From: Aliiroseovarius subalbicans
GTDB lineage: Bacteria > Pseudomonadota > Alphaproteobacteria > Rhodobacterales > Rhodobacteraceae
Reading direction: 5' to 3'
DNA: 64,000 nucleotides
Assembly: GCF_022678625.1 (NCBI RefSeq)
Contig: NZ_JALBYQ010000001.1
Span: 1,139,895-1,203,894, forward strand
Shown here: positions 35,883 through 46,400 of the stretch, piece by piece
How positions within the stretch are numbered: position 1 is the first letter of the stretch
How the letters are laid out: the number at the start of each line of letters is the position of its first letter
Translations under genes and position numbers: made by a program
The notes under the pieces: generated by a model
The model's input: the letters and a program-made list of their open reading frames with translations, nothing else
What the model was told of the DNA's origin: nothing
Database searches by the model: none

Positions 35883-36821
35883 TTACCAGCCCCCCAGGCC
35901 ATAAGGTTTCAGGGTCGCTTCGACCAAAAGCGCGCCGTAGTGCAGGAACAAGTAGGCCAGCGACAGTTTGAACAACCCGCGCTCGGCCTTGTGTTTGTCG
36001 GCATCGCTGTCGTCGTCGGTGCGGCGCCAGACGTTGACGGCACCCTTGATGAACATCGCGTTCAGCACCACGGCCACGACCATATAGACCGGCCCACCGA
36101 TCGAGGTCAGGCCCAGCGCAATCGCCACGGCGGCGAGGGCAAAGGTATAGCCCAGGATATGCGCGCGGGTGGCGCGGCGTCCGTGTGTCACGGTCAGCAT
36201 CGGCACACCGGCATTGGCATAATCGCCCTTGGTGAACAGCGCCAGTGCCCAGAAATGCGGCGGGGTCCAAGCGAAGGTCAGGGCGAACATCAGCACGCTT
36301 TCGATGCTGATCCCGCCCGTGGCCACGGCCCAACCGATCATTGGCGGGAAGGCACCGGCGGCGCCGCCGATGACGATGTTCTGCGGCGTCCAGCGCTTCA
36401 GCCACATCGTGTAGATGACCACGTAAAAGAAGATGGTGAAGGCCAAGAGCGCGCCGGCCATCATGTTGGCGGCCAGCGCCAGCATCACGACTGCAATCCC
36501 GGACAGGGCCACGCCCAGGCCCAGCGCCTCGCCCTCGGTCACTTTGCCCGACGGGATCGGGCGCGACAGGGTGCGCTTCATCTTGCGGTCGATATCGGCG
36601 TCCCACCACATGTTCAGCGCGCCGGAGGCCCCGCCGCCCAAAGCGATGAACAGGATCGAGGCCAATGCCACGACCGGGTGCACAGACACCGGGGCCACGA
36701 CCAAGCCAACCACCGCGGTGAACACGACAAGCGACATGACGCGCGGTTTCAGCAGCGCGTAATAGTCGCCGAAACCGGCTTCGCCCGTCTGGCCGTTGCT
36801 ATGAAGACTTGTGTCGCTCAT
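35883..36821 (-). CDS. ctaB: Protoheme IX farnesyltransferase (heme O synthase)
   Basis: Adds a farnesyl chain to heme b to give heme o, the precursor of heme a for the oxidase. The 312-residue UbiA-superfamily protein has about nine helices. The Asp-rich motif NMWWDADIDRKMKRT and the second motif region after it match CtaB. DYYALLKPRVMSLVVFTA is the typical N-terminus. It lies 58 bp downstream of ctaC and leads the assembly genes. Confidence 0.97.
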   Translation of the reverse strand: MSDTSLHSNGQTGEAGFGDYYALLKPRVMSLVVFTAVVGLVVAPVSVHPVVALASILFIALGGGASGALNMWWDADIDRKMKRTLSRPIPSGKVTEGEALGLGVALSGIAVVMLALAANMMAGALLAFTIFFYVVIYTMWLKRWTPQNIVIGGAAGAFPPMIGWAVATGGISIESVLMFALTFAWTPPHFWALALFTKGDYANAGVPMLTVTHGRRATRAHILGYTFALAAVAIALGLTSIGGPVYMVVAVVLNAMFIKGAVNVWRRTDDDSDADKHKAERGLFKLSLAYLFLHYGALLVEATLKPYGLGGW

Positions 36822-36879
36822 CTTTTCCCACCGGATACAGCAAGGCCGCGCTTGTCACGCGGCCCGGCCCTGTCAGGTT

Positions 36880-37740
36880 TCAGTCAGCCGAAGCAACCGT
36901 GACGGAACGCGGTGTGCCCGCATATTCTTCGATTGCCGCATCCAGCCAAGCGTCGTATTCCGCCTGGGTCACAGCTTTCACAGTGATCGGCATATAGGCA
37001 TGGTCCTTGCCGCACAGTTCCGAACACTGGCCGAAATAGATGCCTTCCTTGCCTTCGTCGACCTCGAACCACAGCTGGGCGATGCGGCCCGGCACGGCGT
37101 CCTGCTTCACGCCAAAGGCGGGAATGGTCCAGGAGTGGATCACGTCGGCACCCGTCACGTTCATCACGACGATCTTGCCGGTCGGCACGACAACAGCGGT
37201 GTCGGTGGCCAGAAGGTATTCGTTCTGAGTGTATCCGGCCTCTTCCAGCTCTTCGCGCGCCAGCATGAAGCTGTCGAAGGCAAAGTCGTGGTCCTGATAT
37301 TCATAACCCCAGTACCACTGGTACCCGGTGGCTTTGATGTACACATCGCCTTCGGGAATTTCCTGCTGCTGGAACAGGACCGGCAGCGACAGCGCGCCGA
37401 TGAAAACCAGGATGACGATCGGGATCAGCGTCCAGGCGATCTCGATTGTGGTGTTGTGGGTGAAGGTGCTGGGCGTCGGGTTGGCACGACGGTTGTAGCG
37501 CACAACAATGATGCCGACGAGTGCGAAGACAAAAATGCAGATCGCGGTGATGATCCAAAGGATGATCGAATCCAGCCCTTGCGTTGCTGTGGCAACCGAA
37601 GTCGCCGGTGGCTGAAAATTGATGCCACCCTGAATCGGAGCGCCCTTGATTTCAAGGCTTTGCTGGGCCAAGGCGGCCGTCGCGGTGAGTGTAGCGGTGG
37701 CAGCGGCCAGACCGGCCGTGAAGGTCTTCGTAAGTCGCAT
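36880..37740 (-). CDS. ctaC: Cytochrome c oxidase subunit II
   Basis: Accepts electrons from cytochrome c through the CuA centre. The 286-residue precursor has a signal peptide ending near ALAQQ and two membrane helices. In the cupredoxin domain the CuA ligands sit in [21 protein letters not shown] is the aromatic electron-entry patch. ATG 37740, preceded by AGGAAAG, is chosen over a longer start. It is the first gene of the minus-strand ctaC-ctaB-(small)-ctaG-ctaE operon, divergent from tldD. Confidence 0.97.
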   Translation of the reverse strand: MRLTKTFTAGLAAATATLTATAALAQQSLEIKGAPIQGGINFQPPATSVATATQGLDSIILWIITAICIFVFALVGIIVVRYNRRANPTPSTFTHNTTIEIAWTLIPIVILVFIGALSLPVLFQQQEIPEGDVYIKATGYQWYWGYEYQDHDFAFDSFMLAREELEEAGYTQNEYLLATDTAVVVPTGKIVVMNVTGADVIHSWTIPAFGVKQDAVPGRIAQLWFEVDEGKEGIYFGQCSELCGKDHAYMPITVKAVTQAEYDAWLDAAIEEYAGTPRSVTVASAD

Positions 37741-37918
37741 GTATCTTTCCTGTTCACGTGGTGCTTGTGCCGCACCCGGCGAAGGGCCCACCACGACTGG
37801 CGTGGGAATCCCATTGTGTCCCTGCGGTTTGAAACCATATTAAGGAGGTCGGAACAAGGAAAAACTGCGCTGTTTTGACGCTTGAACGCGGTGTCGCAGC
37901 ACGAAAATCGGGGGTCGC

Positions 37919-39343
<1,425 letters not shown>

Positions 39344-39417
39344 GCCTGCGGTGATCGGCGCGGGGGCGTTTCCACTGCCCTGGCGCCGATTCACGTCCTG
39401 TTAACCAATCGGACGCT

Positions 39418-40587
39418 ATGGTTAATCCGCAAGAGACGGAATCAGGTAGCCCAGTGGATCTTTTCCCTTCCCCCCACCCCCTCACCCCACCCCAATGTGT
39501 GGAAGATGAGCTTGCCTGGCTCCGGCTCTTGCGATCACGCCGTGTCGGCGTGTCGACCTTTTTCCGGCTGATGGACGAACATGGCACCGCGCAGGCCGCC
39601 CTTGAGGCGCTGCCCGAGGTGGCAAGTGCCGCCGGTGTCAGCAAATACCAGCCCTGCACGATGGCTGTGGTCGAGGATGAGATGAAGCGCGCGCGCTTTG
39701 CAGGTGCCCGGTTGATCGCCTATGGCAGTCCTGAATATCCCAAACCACTCACCGACATTCCCGACGCCCCGCCGCTTTTGTGGGCGATGGGGGACACCTC
39801 GATCCTGGCGCGCCCGATGGTGGCCCTGGTCGGCGCGCGCAACGCCTCGTCTCTGGGCACCCGCATGGCGCGCAAACTGGCGGGTGATTTGGCCGAGGCC
39901 GGCTTTGTCGTCGTTTCGGGCCTGGCACGTGGGGTCGATACCGCCGCGCACATGGCGGCGCTCGATAAAGGCACAATTTCGGTGATGGCCGGCGGGGTGG
40001 ACGTGATCTACCCGACCGAAAACACCGTTTTGGGCGAAGAGATCGCTGAAAAGGGCCTGCGCCTGTCAGAACAGGCGATGGGACTGTCGCCGCAGGCGCG
40101 CCATTTCCCCCGCCGCAACCGCATCATTTCCGGCCTGGCCCAAGCGGTTGTGGTGGTCGAGGCGGCGGCGAAGTCTGGCTCCCTCATCACCGCGCGCAAT
40201 GCGCTGGATCAGGGGCGCGACGTGTTGGCCGTGCCTGGCCATCCGTTCGACGCGCGCGCCTCTGGCTGCAACATGCTGATCCGTGACGGCGCGGTTTTGG
40301 TGCGCGGCGCAAATGACGTGATCGAAGCAATTGGCACGGCAAAACCCGCGGTTCAGGCACCCATCGCCGAAATCCCGGAACCGGCACGCACACCGCGAAG
40401 CCACGCCGACCACTTGGCGTTGCACGCGCAGATCCTGTCGCGCCTCGGGCCCAGCCCGATGGCCGAGGATCAGTTGATCCGCGACCTGTCCGCAGATCCG
40501 TCGCAGGTGTCACAGGAACTTGTTGATCTGGAACTTGACGGCCGTATTCAACGCCAGCCTGGCGGACTTTTGTCCTTGGCCAACTGA
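39418..40587 (+). CDS. dprA: DNA-processing protein DprA/Smf
   Basis: Loads RecA on incoming single-stranded DNA during transformation and recombination. The 389-residue protein has an N-terminal SAM-like domain, then the Rossmann-like core with ALVGARNASSLGTRMA, VVSGLARGVDTAAH, GGVDVIYPTEN and FPRRNRIISGLA, all standard DprA motifs. A C-terminal winged-helix DML1-like domain (about 325-389) completes it. Presence of dprA does not itself prove natural competence. Confidence 0.95.
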   Translation: MVNPQETESGSPVDLFPSPHPLTPPQCVEDELAWLRLLRSRRVGVSTFFRLMDEHGTAQAALEALPEVASAAGVSKYQPCTMAVVEDEMKRARFAGARLIAYGSPEYPKPLTDIPDAPPLLWAMGDTSILARPMVALVGARNASSLGTRMARKLAGDLAEAGFVVVSGLARGVDTAAHMAALDKGTISVMAGGVDVIYPTENTVLGEEIAEKGLRLSEQAMGLSPQARHFPRRNRIISGLAQAVVVVEAAAKSGSLITARNALDQGRDVLAVPGHPFDARASGCNMLIRDGAVLVRGANDVIEAIGTAKPAVQAPIAEIPEPARTPRSHADHLALHAQILSRLGPSPMAEDQLIRDLSADPSQVSQELVDLELDGRIQRQPGGLLSLAN

Positions 40588-40756
40588 TCCTCAAATCAGG
40601 CCGCGGCCCCGCTGCCGCAAATCCCTCCTGTCACGTCGCATCCCGGGCTATGCCCGCCGCAAACCTTGCGCAATTGTAACAGCGGACTTGCGCTGCGCCG
40701 CAGCGCGGCTATAAATTGGTCAGCATTCCTTACCAGCGCAGACAGGAGCCCCTGCC

Positions 40757-43700
40757 ATGCCCGAATTCCACAAGATCCTGATCGCCAATCGTGGTGAAAT
40801 TGCCATCCGCGTCATGCGCGCGGCCAACGAGATGGGCAAGAAGACTGTCGCGGTCTATGCCGAAGAAGACAAGTTGGGCCTGCACCGTTTCAAGGCCGAC
40901 GAGGCCTATAAGATCGGTGAAGGCATGGGGCCGGTCGCGGCCTACCTGTCCATCGACGAGATCATTCGCGTGGCGAAAGACGCGGGCGCGGATGCGATCC
41001 ATCCCGGCTATGGCCTGCTGTCGGAAAACCCCGATTTCGTGGATGCCTGCGCGGCCAACGGCATCACCTTCATTGGCCCCAAGGCTGACACCATGCGCGC
41101 GCTTGGTGACAAAGCCTCGGCGCGCAAGGTGGCAATGGCTGCAGGCGTGCCGGTGGTCCCGGCCACCGAGGTGCTGGGCGACGACATGGCCGCGATCCGC
41201 ACCGAGGCCGAGGAAATCGGCTACCCCTTGATGCTGAAGGCCAGCTGGGGCGGCGGCGGGCGTGGCATGCGCCCGATCCATGGCCCCGACGAGTTGGAAG
41301 AAAAAGTGCTGGAAGGCCGGCGCGAGGCCGAAGCGGCGTTCGGCAATGGCGAGGGCTATCTGGAAAAGATGATCACCCGCGCGCGCCACGTCGAGGTGCA
41401 AATCCTGGGCGATACCCACGGCAACATCTATCACCTGTGGGAACGTGACTGTTCCGTGCAGCGGCGCAACCAGAAGGTCGTGGAACGCGCACCCGCGCCT
41501 TATCTGAGCGAGGCGCAACGCGAGGAGATCTGCAACCTCGGCAAGAAGATCTGCCAGCATGTGAATTATGAATGCGCCGGCACGGTCGAATTCCTGATGG
41601 ATATGGAGACCGGCAAATTCTACTTCATCGAAGTAAACCCGCGCGTGCAGGTCGAACACACGGTGACCGAGGAAGTGACGGGCATCGACATCGTGCAGGC
41701 GCAGATCCGCATCGCCGAGGGTAAATCGCTGACCGAGGCGACAGGGGTGGCGAGCCAATATGACGTGAAGCTGAACGGCCACGCGCTTCAGACCCGGATC
41801 ACCACCGAGGATCCGCAGAACAATTTCATCCCCGATTACGGCCGCATCACTGCCTATCGCAGCGCGACCGGCATGGGCATCCGCCTGGATGGCGGCACGG
41901 CCTATGCGGGAGGGGTGATCACGCGGTACTATGACAGTCTTTTGACCAAGATCACCGCCTGGGCCCCGACGCCCGAGGCCGCGATTGCAAGGATGGACCG
42001 CGCCTTGCGGGAGTTCCGCATCCGTGGCGTATCGACCAACATTGCGTTTGTCGAAAACCTGCTGCGGCACCCGACCTTTCTGTCGAATAACTATTCGACC
42101 ACGTTCATCGACAAGACGCCGGAGCTGTTCAAGTTCCGCAAGCGCCGCGATCGGGCGACCAAGATCCTGACCTATATCGCCGACATCACGGTGAACGGGC
42201 ACCCCGAGACCGAGGGGCGTCCCCTGCCCCGCGCCGATGTGAAGGCGCCCAAACCCCCCGCGCCGCGGACAGCCCCCGCGCCGGGCACGCGCAACCTCTT
42301 GGAGGCGAAAGGCCCGCAGGCGGTTGCCGACTGGATGGCCGAACAGCCGCAGCTTTTGTTGACGGACACGACGATGCGCGATGGGCACCAGAGCCTTCTG
42401 GCCACCCGGATGCGCTCGATCGACATGATCGGCGCCGCACCCGCCTACGGCGCGAACCTGCCGGGGCTGTTCAGCGTGGAATGTTGGGGGGGGGCCACTT
42501 TCGACGTGGCCTATCGCTTCTTGCAGGAATGCCCCTGGCAGCGCTTGCGCGACCTGCGGGCGGCGATGCCAAACGTGATGACGCAGATGCTGCTGCGGGC
42601 CTCGAACGGCGTCGGATACACCAATTATCCCGACAACGTGGTGCAGGAATTCGTGCGTCAGGCGGCCGAGACTGGCGTTGACGTGTTTCGCGTGTTCGAC
42701 AGCCTGAACTGGGTCGAAAACATGCGCGTGGCGATGGATGCTGTGGTGGAGGCGGGCAAGGTCTGCGAAGGCACGATCTGCTACACCGGCGACATCCTGG
42801 ACCCCAGTCGCGCGAAGTATGACCTGCAATACTATGTAAACATGGGCAAAGATCTGCGCGACGCGGGTGCCCATGTGCTGGGATTGAAGGACATGGCCGG
42901 ACTGCTTAAACCCACCGCGGCGGGCGCGTTGGTCAAGGCGTTGAAGGAAGAGGTCGGGCTGCCGATCCATTTTCACACCCACGACACGTCGGGCATTGCC
43001 GGTGCCACGATCCTGGCCGCTGCCGAGGCTGGCGTGGACGCGGTCGATGCGGCGATGGACGCGTTTTCCGGCGGAACGTCGCAGCCTTGCCTAGGCTCCA
43101 TCGTCGAAGCCCTGCGCCACACCGACCGCGACACCGGGTTGGACATCGGCGCGATCCGCGAAATGTCGAACTATTGGGAGGGCGTGCGCGCGCAATATGC
43201 GGCGTTCGAAAGCGGGCTGGAGGCCCCGGCTTCCGAGGTTTATCTGCACGAAATGCCCGGCGGGCAGTTCACCAACCTCAAAGCCCAGGCGCGGTCGCTT
43301 GGGCTTGAAGACCGCTGGCATGAGGTCGCGCAGACCTATGCCGATGTAAACCAGATGTTCGGCGACATCGTGAAGGTCACGCCGTCCTCGAAAGTGGTCG
43401 GTGACATGGCACTGATGATGGTCAGTCAGAACCTTTCCCGCGACGACGTGGAGCACCCGGACACCGATGTCGCCTTCCCGGACTCGGTCGTCGACATGAT
43501 GCGCGGCAATCTGGGCCAGCCGCCGGGCGGTTTTCCCGACGGAATCGTCGACAAGGTGCTGAAAGGCGCCAAACCCGATACCTCGCGCCCCGGCAAGCAT
43601 TTGAAACCCGTCGATCTTGAGGCCGCGCGGGCCGAGCTGTCGGCGGAACTGGACGGCTTCACCGTCGATGACGAGGATCTGAACGGCTACCTGATGTATC

Positions 43701-44197
43701 CCAAGGTCTTCCTGGACTACATGGGACGGCACCGCAGCTATGGCCCGGTGCGTACCCTGCCCACACGCAATTTCTTCTATGGTATGGAGCCGGGTGAAGA
43801 AATCAGCGTGGAGATCGATCCGGGCAAGACACTTGAGATCCGCTGTCAGGCCATCGGCGACACCAATGACGAAGGCGAGGCCAAGGTGTTCTTTGAACTC
43901 AACGGCCAGCCGCGCGCGGTGCGGGTGCCGGACCGCAAGGTGAAGGCCACCACGGCGTCCCGGCCCAAGGCGGAACAGGGCAATTCCGACCATATCGGCG
44001 CGCCGATGCCGGGGGTCGTGGCCAGCGTCGCGGCGACCGTGGGCAGCCATGTGCACGAAGGCGACCTGCTGTTGACGATCGAAGCGATGAAGATGGAAAC
44101 CGGCATTCATGCCGAGCGGGACGCGACCATTCTTGCAGTGCATGTCGCCCCCGGCGCCCAGATCGACGCCAAGGATCTGTTGGTCGAATTGGAGTGA
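40757..44197 (+). CDS. pyc: Pyruvate carboxylase
   Basis: Carboxylates pyruvate to oxaloacetate to refill the TCA cycle. The 1146-residue single-chain enzyme has, in order, a biotin carboxylase domain (ILIANRGEIAIRVMRAA; ATP-grasp GGGGRGMR), a carboxyltransferase TIM barrel (TTMRDGHQSLLATRMR; metal motif HTHDTSG), the PC tetramerisation domain and a C-terminal biotinyl domain with EAMKMETG (biotinylated Lys). Length and order match the alpha4 bacterial/mitochondrial form. It is monocistronic. Confidence 0.98.
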   Translation: MPEFHKILIANRGEIAIRVMRAANEMGKKTVAVYAEEDKLGLHRFKADEAYKIGEGMGPVAAYLSIDEIIRVAKDAGADAIHPGYGLLSENPDFVDACAANGITFIGPKADTMRALGDKASARKVAMAAGVPVVPATEVLGDDMAAIRTEAEEIGYPLMLKASWGGGGRGMRPIHGPDELEEKVLEGRREAEAAFGNGEGYLEKMITRARHVEVQILGDTHGNIYHLWERDCSVQRRNQKVVERAPAPYLSEAQREEICNLGKKICQHVNYECAGTVEFLMDMETGKFYFIEVNPRVQVEHTVTEEVTGIDIVQAQIRIAEGKSLTEATGVASQYDVKLNGHALQTRITTEDPQNNFIPDYGRITAYRSATGMGIRLDGGTAYAGGVITRYYDSLLTKITAWAPTPEAAIARMDRALREFRIRGVSTNIAFVENLLRHPTFLSNNYSTTFIDKTPELFKFRKRRDRATKILTYIADITVNGHPETEGRPLPRADVKAPKPPAPRTAPAPGTRNLLEAKGPQAVADWMAEQPQLLLTDTTMRDGHQSLLATRMRSIDMIGAAPAYGANLPGLFSVECWGGATFDVAYRFLQECPWQRLRDLRAAMPNVMTQMLLRASNGVGYTNYPDNVVQEFVRQAAETGVDVFRVFDSLNWVENMRVAMDAVVEAGKVCEGTICYTGDILDPSRAKYDLQYYVNMGKDLRDAGAHVLGLKDMAGLLKPTAAGALVKALKEEVGLPIHFHTHDTSGIAGATILAAAEAGVDAVDAAMDAFSGGTSQPCLGSIVEALRHTDRDTGLDIGAIREMSNYWEGVRAQYAAFESGLEAPASEVYLHEMPGGQFTNLKAQARSLGLEDRWHEVAQTYADVNQMFGDIVKVTPSSKVVGDMALMMVSQNLSRDDVEHPDTDVAFPDSVVDMMRGNLGQPPGGFPDGIVDKVLKGAKPDTSRPGKHLKPVDLEAARAELSAELDGFTVDDEDLNGYLMYPKVFLDYMGRHRSYGPVRTLPTRNFFYGMEPGEEISVEIDPGKTLEIRCQAIGDTNDEGEAKVFFELNGQPRAVRVPDRKVKATTASRPKAEQGNSDHIGAPMPGVVASVAATVGSHVHEGDLLLTIEAMKMETGIHAERDATILAVHVAPGAQIDAKDLLVELE

Positions 44198-44256
44198 CCG
44201 CTTGACGGGGGGCTGTCCACCCCCCACCCTGCTGCAAACTGCGACAGGGGACCGAC

Positions 44257-44640
44257 ATGATCACAGCACTTTACGCCGGACTGGCCGCGCTCATGCTGCT
44301 TTGGCTTTCGTTCCGCGTCAGCCTGAAACGCATGGCGCTGAAGGTCTCTTATGGCGATGCGGGCGACAAAGCGCTGGGGCGGGCGATCCGGCTTCAGGGC
44401 AATTTCGTCGAATATGTGCCGATGCTTCTGATCCTGATGGGCGCGGGCGAGGCTTTGGACGCCCCGGGCTGGGTTCTGCACCTGTTCGGCGTCGCCCTGA
44501 TCGGGTCACGTCTGGTCTATATCGTGGGCTATGGCAGCGACCCGCAACGCCCAGCTCTCCGCCAGATTGGCATGACGATCACCTATCTGCTCTTACTGGT
44601 TGGCGGCCTTTCGGTGGCGGGTCACGCGCTGCTTGGATAG
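44257..44640 (+). CDS. MAPEG family membrane protein
   Basis: A 127-residue inner-membrane protein with four predicted helices. RVSLKRMALKVSYGDAGDKALGRAIRLQGNFVEYVPM includes the MAPEG-type motif in which R-x-x-x-N-x-x-E contacts glutathione in studied members. The family covers glutathione-dependent transferases and peroxidases. Its specific reaction is unknown. It lies 59 bp downstream of pyc. Confidence 0.88.
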   Translation: MITALYAGLAALMLLWLSFRVSLKRMALKVSYGDAGDKALGRAIRLQGNFVEYVPMLLILMGAGEALDAPGWVLHLFGVALIGSRLVYIVGYGSDPQRPALRQIGMTITYLLLLVGGLSVAGHALLG

Positions 44641-44677
44641 CGTGCAAAACTTTTTTACGGAAAGCGCGTTTTTCCTC

Positions 44678-44706
44678 TTGCGGGTCCGCGTCAGAGTTTA
44701 TATCTC
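44678..44706 (+). promoter_or_regulatory. Likely sigma-70 promoter of tRNA-Gly
   Basis: TTGCGG (44678-44683), a 17 bp spacer and TATCTC (44701-44706) would start transcription about 10 bp before the tRNA. The -10 element is poor, and nearby TTATAT offers an alternative with a shorter spacer. Confidence 0.35.
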
Positions 44707-44723
44707 ACGCCTCACCCAAGGAC

Positions 44724-44798
44724 GCGGGCGTAGCTCAGGGGTAGAGCATAACCTTGCCAAGGTTAGGGTCGTGAGTTCGAATCTCATCGCCCGCTCCA
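44724..44798 (+). tRNA. tRNA-Gly (GCC)
   Basis: A complete 75-base cloverleaf. Acceptor GCGGGCG pairs with CGCCCGC and the D arm GCTC/GAGC is intact. The anticodon stem TAACC/GGTTA holds loop TTGCCAA with anticodon GCC at 44756-44758. The T arm GTGAG-TTCGAAT-CTCAT-type stem is intact. Discriminator T and CCA are encoded at 44796-44798. Confidence 0.97.
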
Positions 44799-44803
44799 AT
44801 AAC

Positions 44804-44837
44804 AAAACGGCCTCCGGATCGCTCCGGGGGCCGTTTT
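44804..44837 (+). terminator. Intrinsic terminator after tRNA-Gly
   Basis: AAAACGGCCTCCGGA-TCGC-TCCGGGGGCCGTTTT forms a long GC stem with one mismatch and A/T flanks on both sides, so it can act in both directions. It sits six bases after the tRNA. Confidence 0.8.
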
Positions 44838-44882
44838 GCGTTGCAGGTACCAAGGGACATCGTAGCGATGCGATGGGCGCAA

Positions 44883-45245
44883 TCAGGCCCGCGCCGCTTC
44901 GCGCCCCGCAATCTCGTGAATCATCGAATGCAGCCTTGCCTTGACCTTTTCGTCGGTGATTGAAGACAGGGCCTGCGCGGCACGCGCGGTGCGCTCGTCC
45001 ATCAGGTCCGCCAACGACGCCTCATCTGCATTCAACCCTTCAAAGAAGTGCTGTGGCGTGACGCCCAGCAACAGGGCGATCTCGTAAAGCTTGCTGGCCG
45101 ATACCCGGTTGTGACCGGTTTCGTATTTCTGCAATTGCTGAAACGACAGGCCAAGGCGGGCCGCCACATCTGCCTGGGTCATGCCTCGCAGCAGGCGGGC
45201 TTCTCTGATCTTGCGCCCGACATGGGCGTCCACCGGATGGTTCAT
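44883..45245 (-). CDS. XRE-family (Cro/CI-type) transcriptional regulator
   Basis: A 120-residue DNA-binding protein. The helix-turn-helix lies at about residues 10-65 (IREARLLRGMTQADVAARLGLSFQQLQKYETGHNRVSASKL), followed by a helical, Ala-rich C-terminus that may dimerise. This form is common in alphaproteobacteria. The ATG at 45245 has a strong GGGGAGGAGGAG site. An earlier frame extension would cross the promoter region. A perfect 6 bp inverted repeat 25-41 bp upstream is a candidate autoregulatory site. It is divergent from the LysR-like gene. Confidence 0.88.
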   Translation of the reverse strand: MNHPVDAHVGRKIREARLLRGMTQADVAARLGLSFQQLQKYETGHNRVSASKLYEIALLLGVTPQHFFEGLNADEASLADLMDERTARAAQALSSITDEKVKARLHSMIHEIAGREAARA

Positions 45246-45269
45246 TTTGCTCCTCCTCCCCCTCAGGGT

Positions 45270-45286
45270 CTCTCGCTTAACGAGAG
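45270..45286. promoter_or_regulatory. Inverted repeat upstream of the XRE gene
   Basis: CTCTCG-CTTAA-CGAGAG is a perfect 6 bp inverted repeat with a 5 bp spacer, 25 bp before the XRE start codon. It fits an autoregulatory operator for a small Cro-like dimer. Confidence 0.5.
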
Positions 45287-45308
45287 TGACGGAAGTAAGA
45301 ATGTTTTC

Positions 45309-45349
45309 AATTGATGACCTTTGCACGTTAAAGGTGTAAATTGATGACC
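45309..45349. promoter_or_regulatory. Direct repeat AATTGATGACC, 30 bp apart
   Basis: AATTGATGACC occurs at 45309-45319 and exactly again at 45339-45349, a spacing of 30 bp or about three helical turns, in the divergent region between the XRE and LysR-like genes. Same-face binding of two regulator molecules is the natural reading. Confidence 0.5.
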
Positions 45350-45449
45350 AATATGGATGATAAATCACCCATCCCGGGCTGATTGGCTTGCTTGGCTGCG
45401 GCCTTGATGGTTAGGGTAACACCGGACGTGGTACTGAAACAGGACAGGT

Positions 45450-46325
45450 ATGGCGCAACAACCAAGCCCCGCATTGCTGTATGAAATGATGCGCTCTTTC
45501 GTGAGTCTGGCGGACACGCTCAACCTATCGAAATCTGTTCGCGCGTTGAACACCACACGCCAGACCCTGCGCCGCCACATCGCCACGTTGGAGGACCACA
45601 AGGGCGGTGCGCTGTTCCAGATCGAGGATCAGCAGTACCGCCTGACCGATCTTGGAGAGCGCAGCCTGCGCGAGGCCGAGCAGCTGATTTCACGCGCCGA
45701 TGCGTGGCTCGCCAACCAATCTGGCCATGTCGGGGGTCTTCTGCATCTTGCCCGCGATCTGGGCGATGGCGCGCCCTATTACCTGCAACAGCACCACCTT
45801 GACCGGCTCTGGACCAGCTCCAGCCCGCTTTTGCAACGCGGGCTTCAAATCTGGGCCGAGGCCAAGGGCGAGATCGAAAGCGACGCCTATGCAGCGATGC
45901 GCCCTTACCTGATGGTGTTTCGCGAACATGCCGGGGAATGGATCTGCGTCGACGTTGGCGCGAACAGCTCTTATGCCACCTGGTATGGCTGGCGCTGGGA
46001 AAAGTCTGCGATCGGACGCTCGGTTGAAAAGCTGCCCGGCGGGGTCGGATTCGCCAATTTGCTGAAAGTGCCATTTGATGACATTCACGCCACCGGCGGG
46101 GTTCGTCTGGACCACATTCACACGATGATCCGACGCAGTGGGGATGACGAGATGCTCGCGCCGATTTCCTATCAACGCCTGCTGACCGGATGCAAGTTCC
46201 CAGACGGGTCATTTGCCTTGGCGGCCTTGATCGACCGCACCTGGAACATCGACATCGAAGGCCTGCCACAGGCGATGGCAAAATCGATGTCCAAGGACCT
46301 GATCATGAAAGTTGACGCGCCCTGA
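45450..46325 (+). CDS. LysR-type HTH protein with an atypical C-terminal domain
   Basis: A 291-residue likely regulator. Residues 8-68 are a LysR-like winged helix (MMRSFVSLADTLNLSKSVRALNTTRQTLRRHIATLE and LGERSLREAEQ). Beyond about residue 95, however, the usual periplasmic-binding-type effector domain is not recognisable. Instead there is a region with WICVDVGANSSYATWYGWRWEKS and a PAS-like end (LLTGCKFPDGSFALAALIDRTW). It is followed by a GNAT-like gene on the same strand and faces the XRE gene. Ligand and targets are unknown. Confidence 0.75.
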   Translation: MAQQPSPALLYEMMRSFVSLADTLNLSKSVRALNTTRQTLRRHIATLEDHKGGALFQIEDQQYRLTDLGERSLREAEQLISRADAWLANQSGHVGGLLHLARDLGDGAPYYLQQHHLDRLWTSSSPLLQRGLQIWAEAKGEIESDAYAAMRPYLMVFREHAGEWICVDVGANSSYATWYGWRWEKSAIGRSVEKLPGGVGFANLLKVPFDDIHATGGVRLDHIHTMIRRSGDDEMLAPISYQRLLTGCKFPDGSFALAALIDRTWNIDIEGLPQAMAKSMSKDLIMKVDAP

Positions 46326-46400
46326 CGTTGAACGCTAGAGGGTTAACGCAAGCATAGGTTACACTGCCCCGTGAGGATGGATGAACCACGGGAGCCTATC

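Noticed and set aside
40730-42982. A 750-codon minus-strand frame opposite pyruvate carboxylase
   Set aside because: It is a shadow of the well-conserved pyc gene, with no ribosome site, no domain and His/Arg-rich shadow composition.
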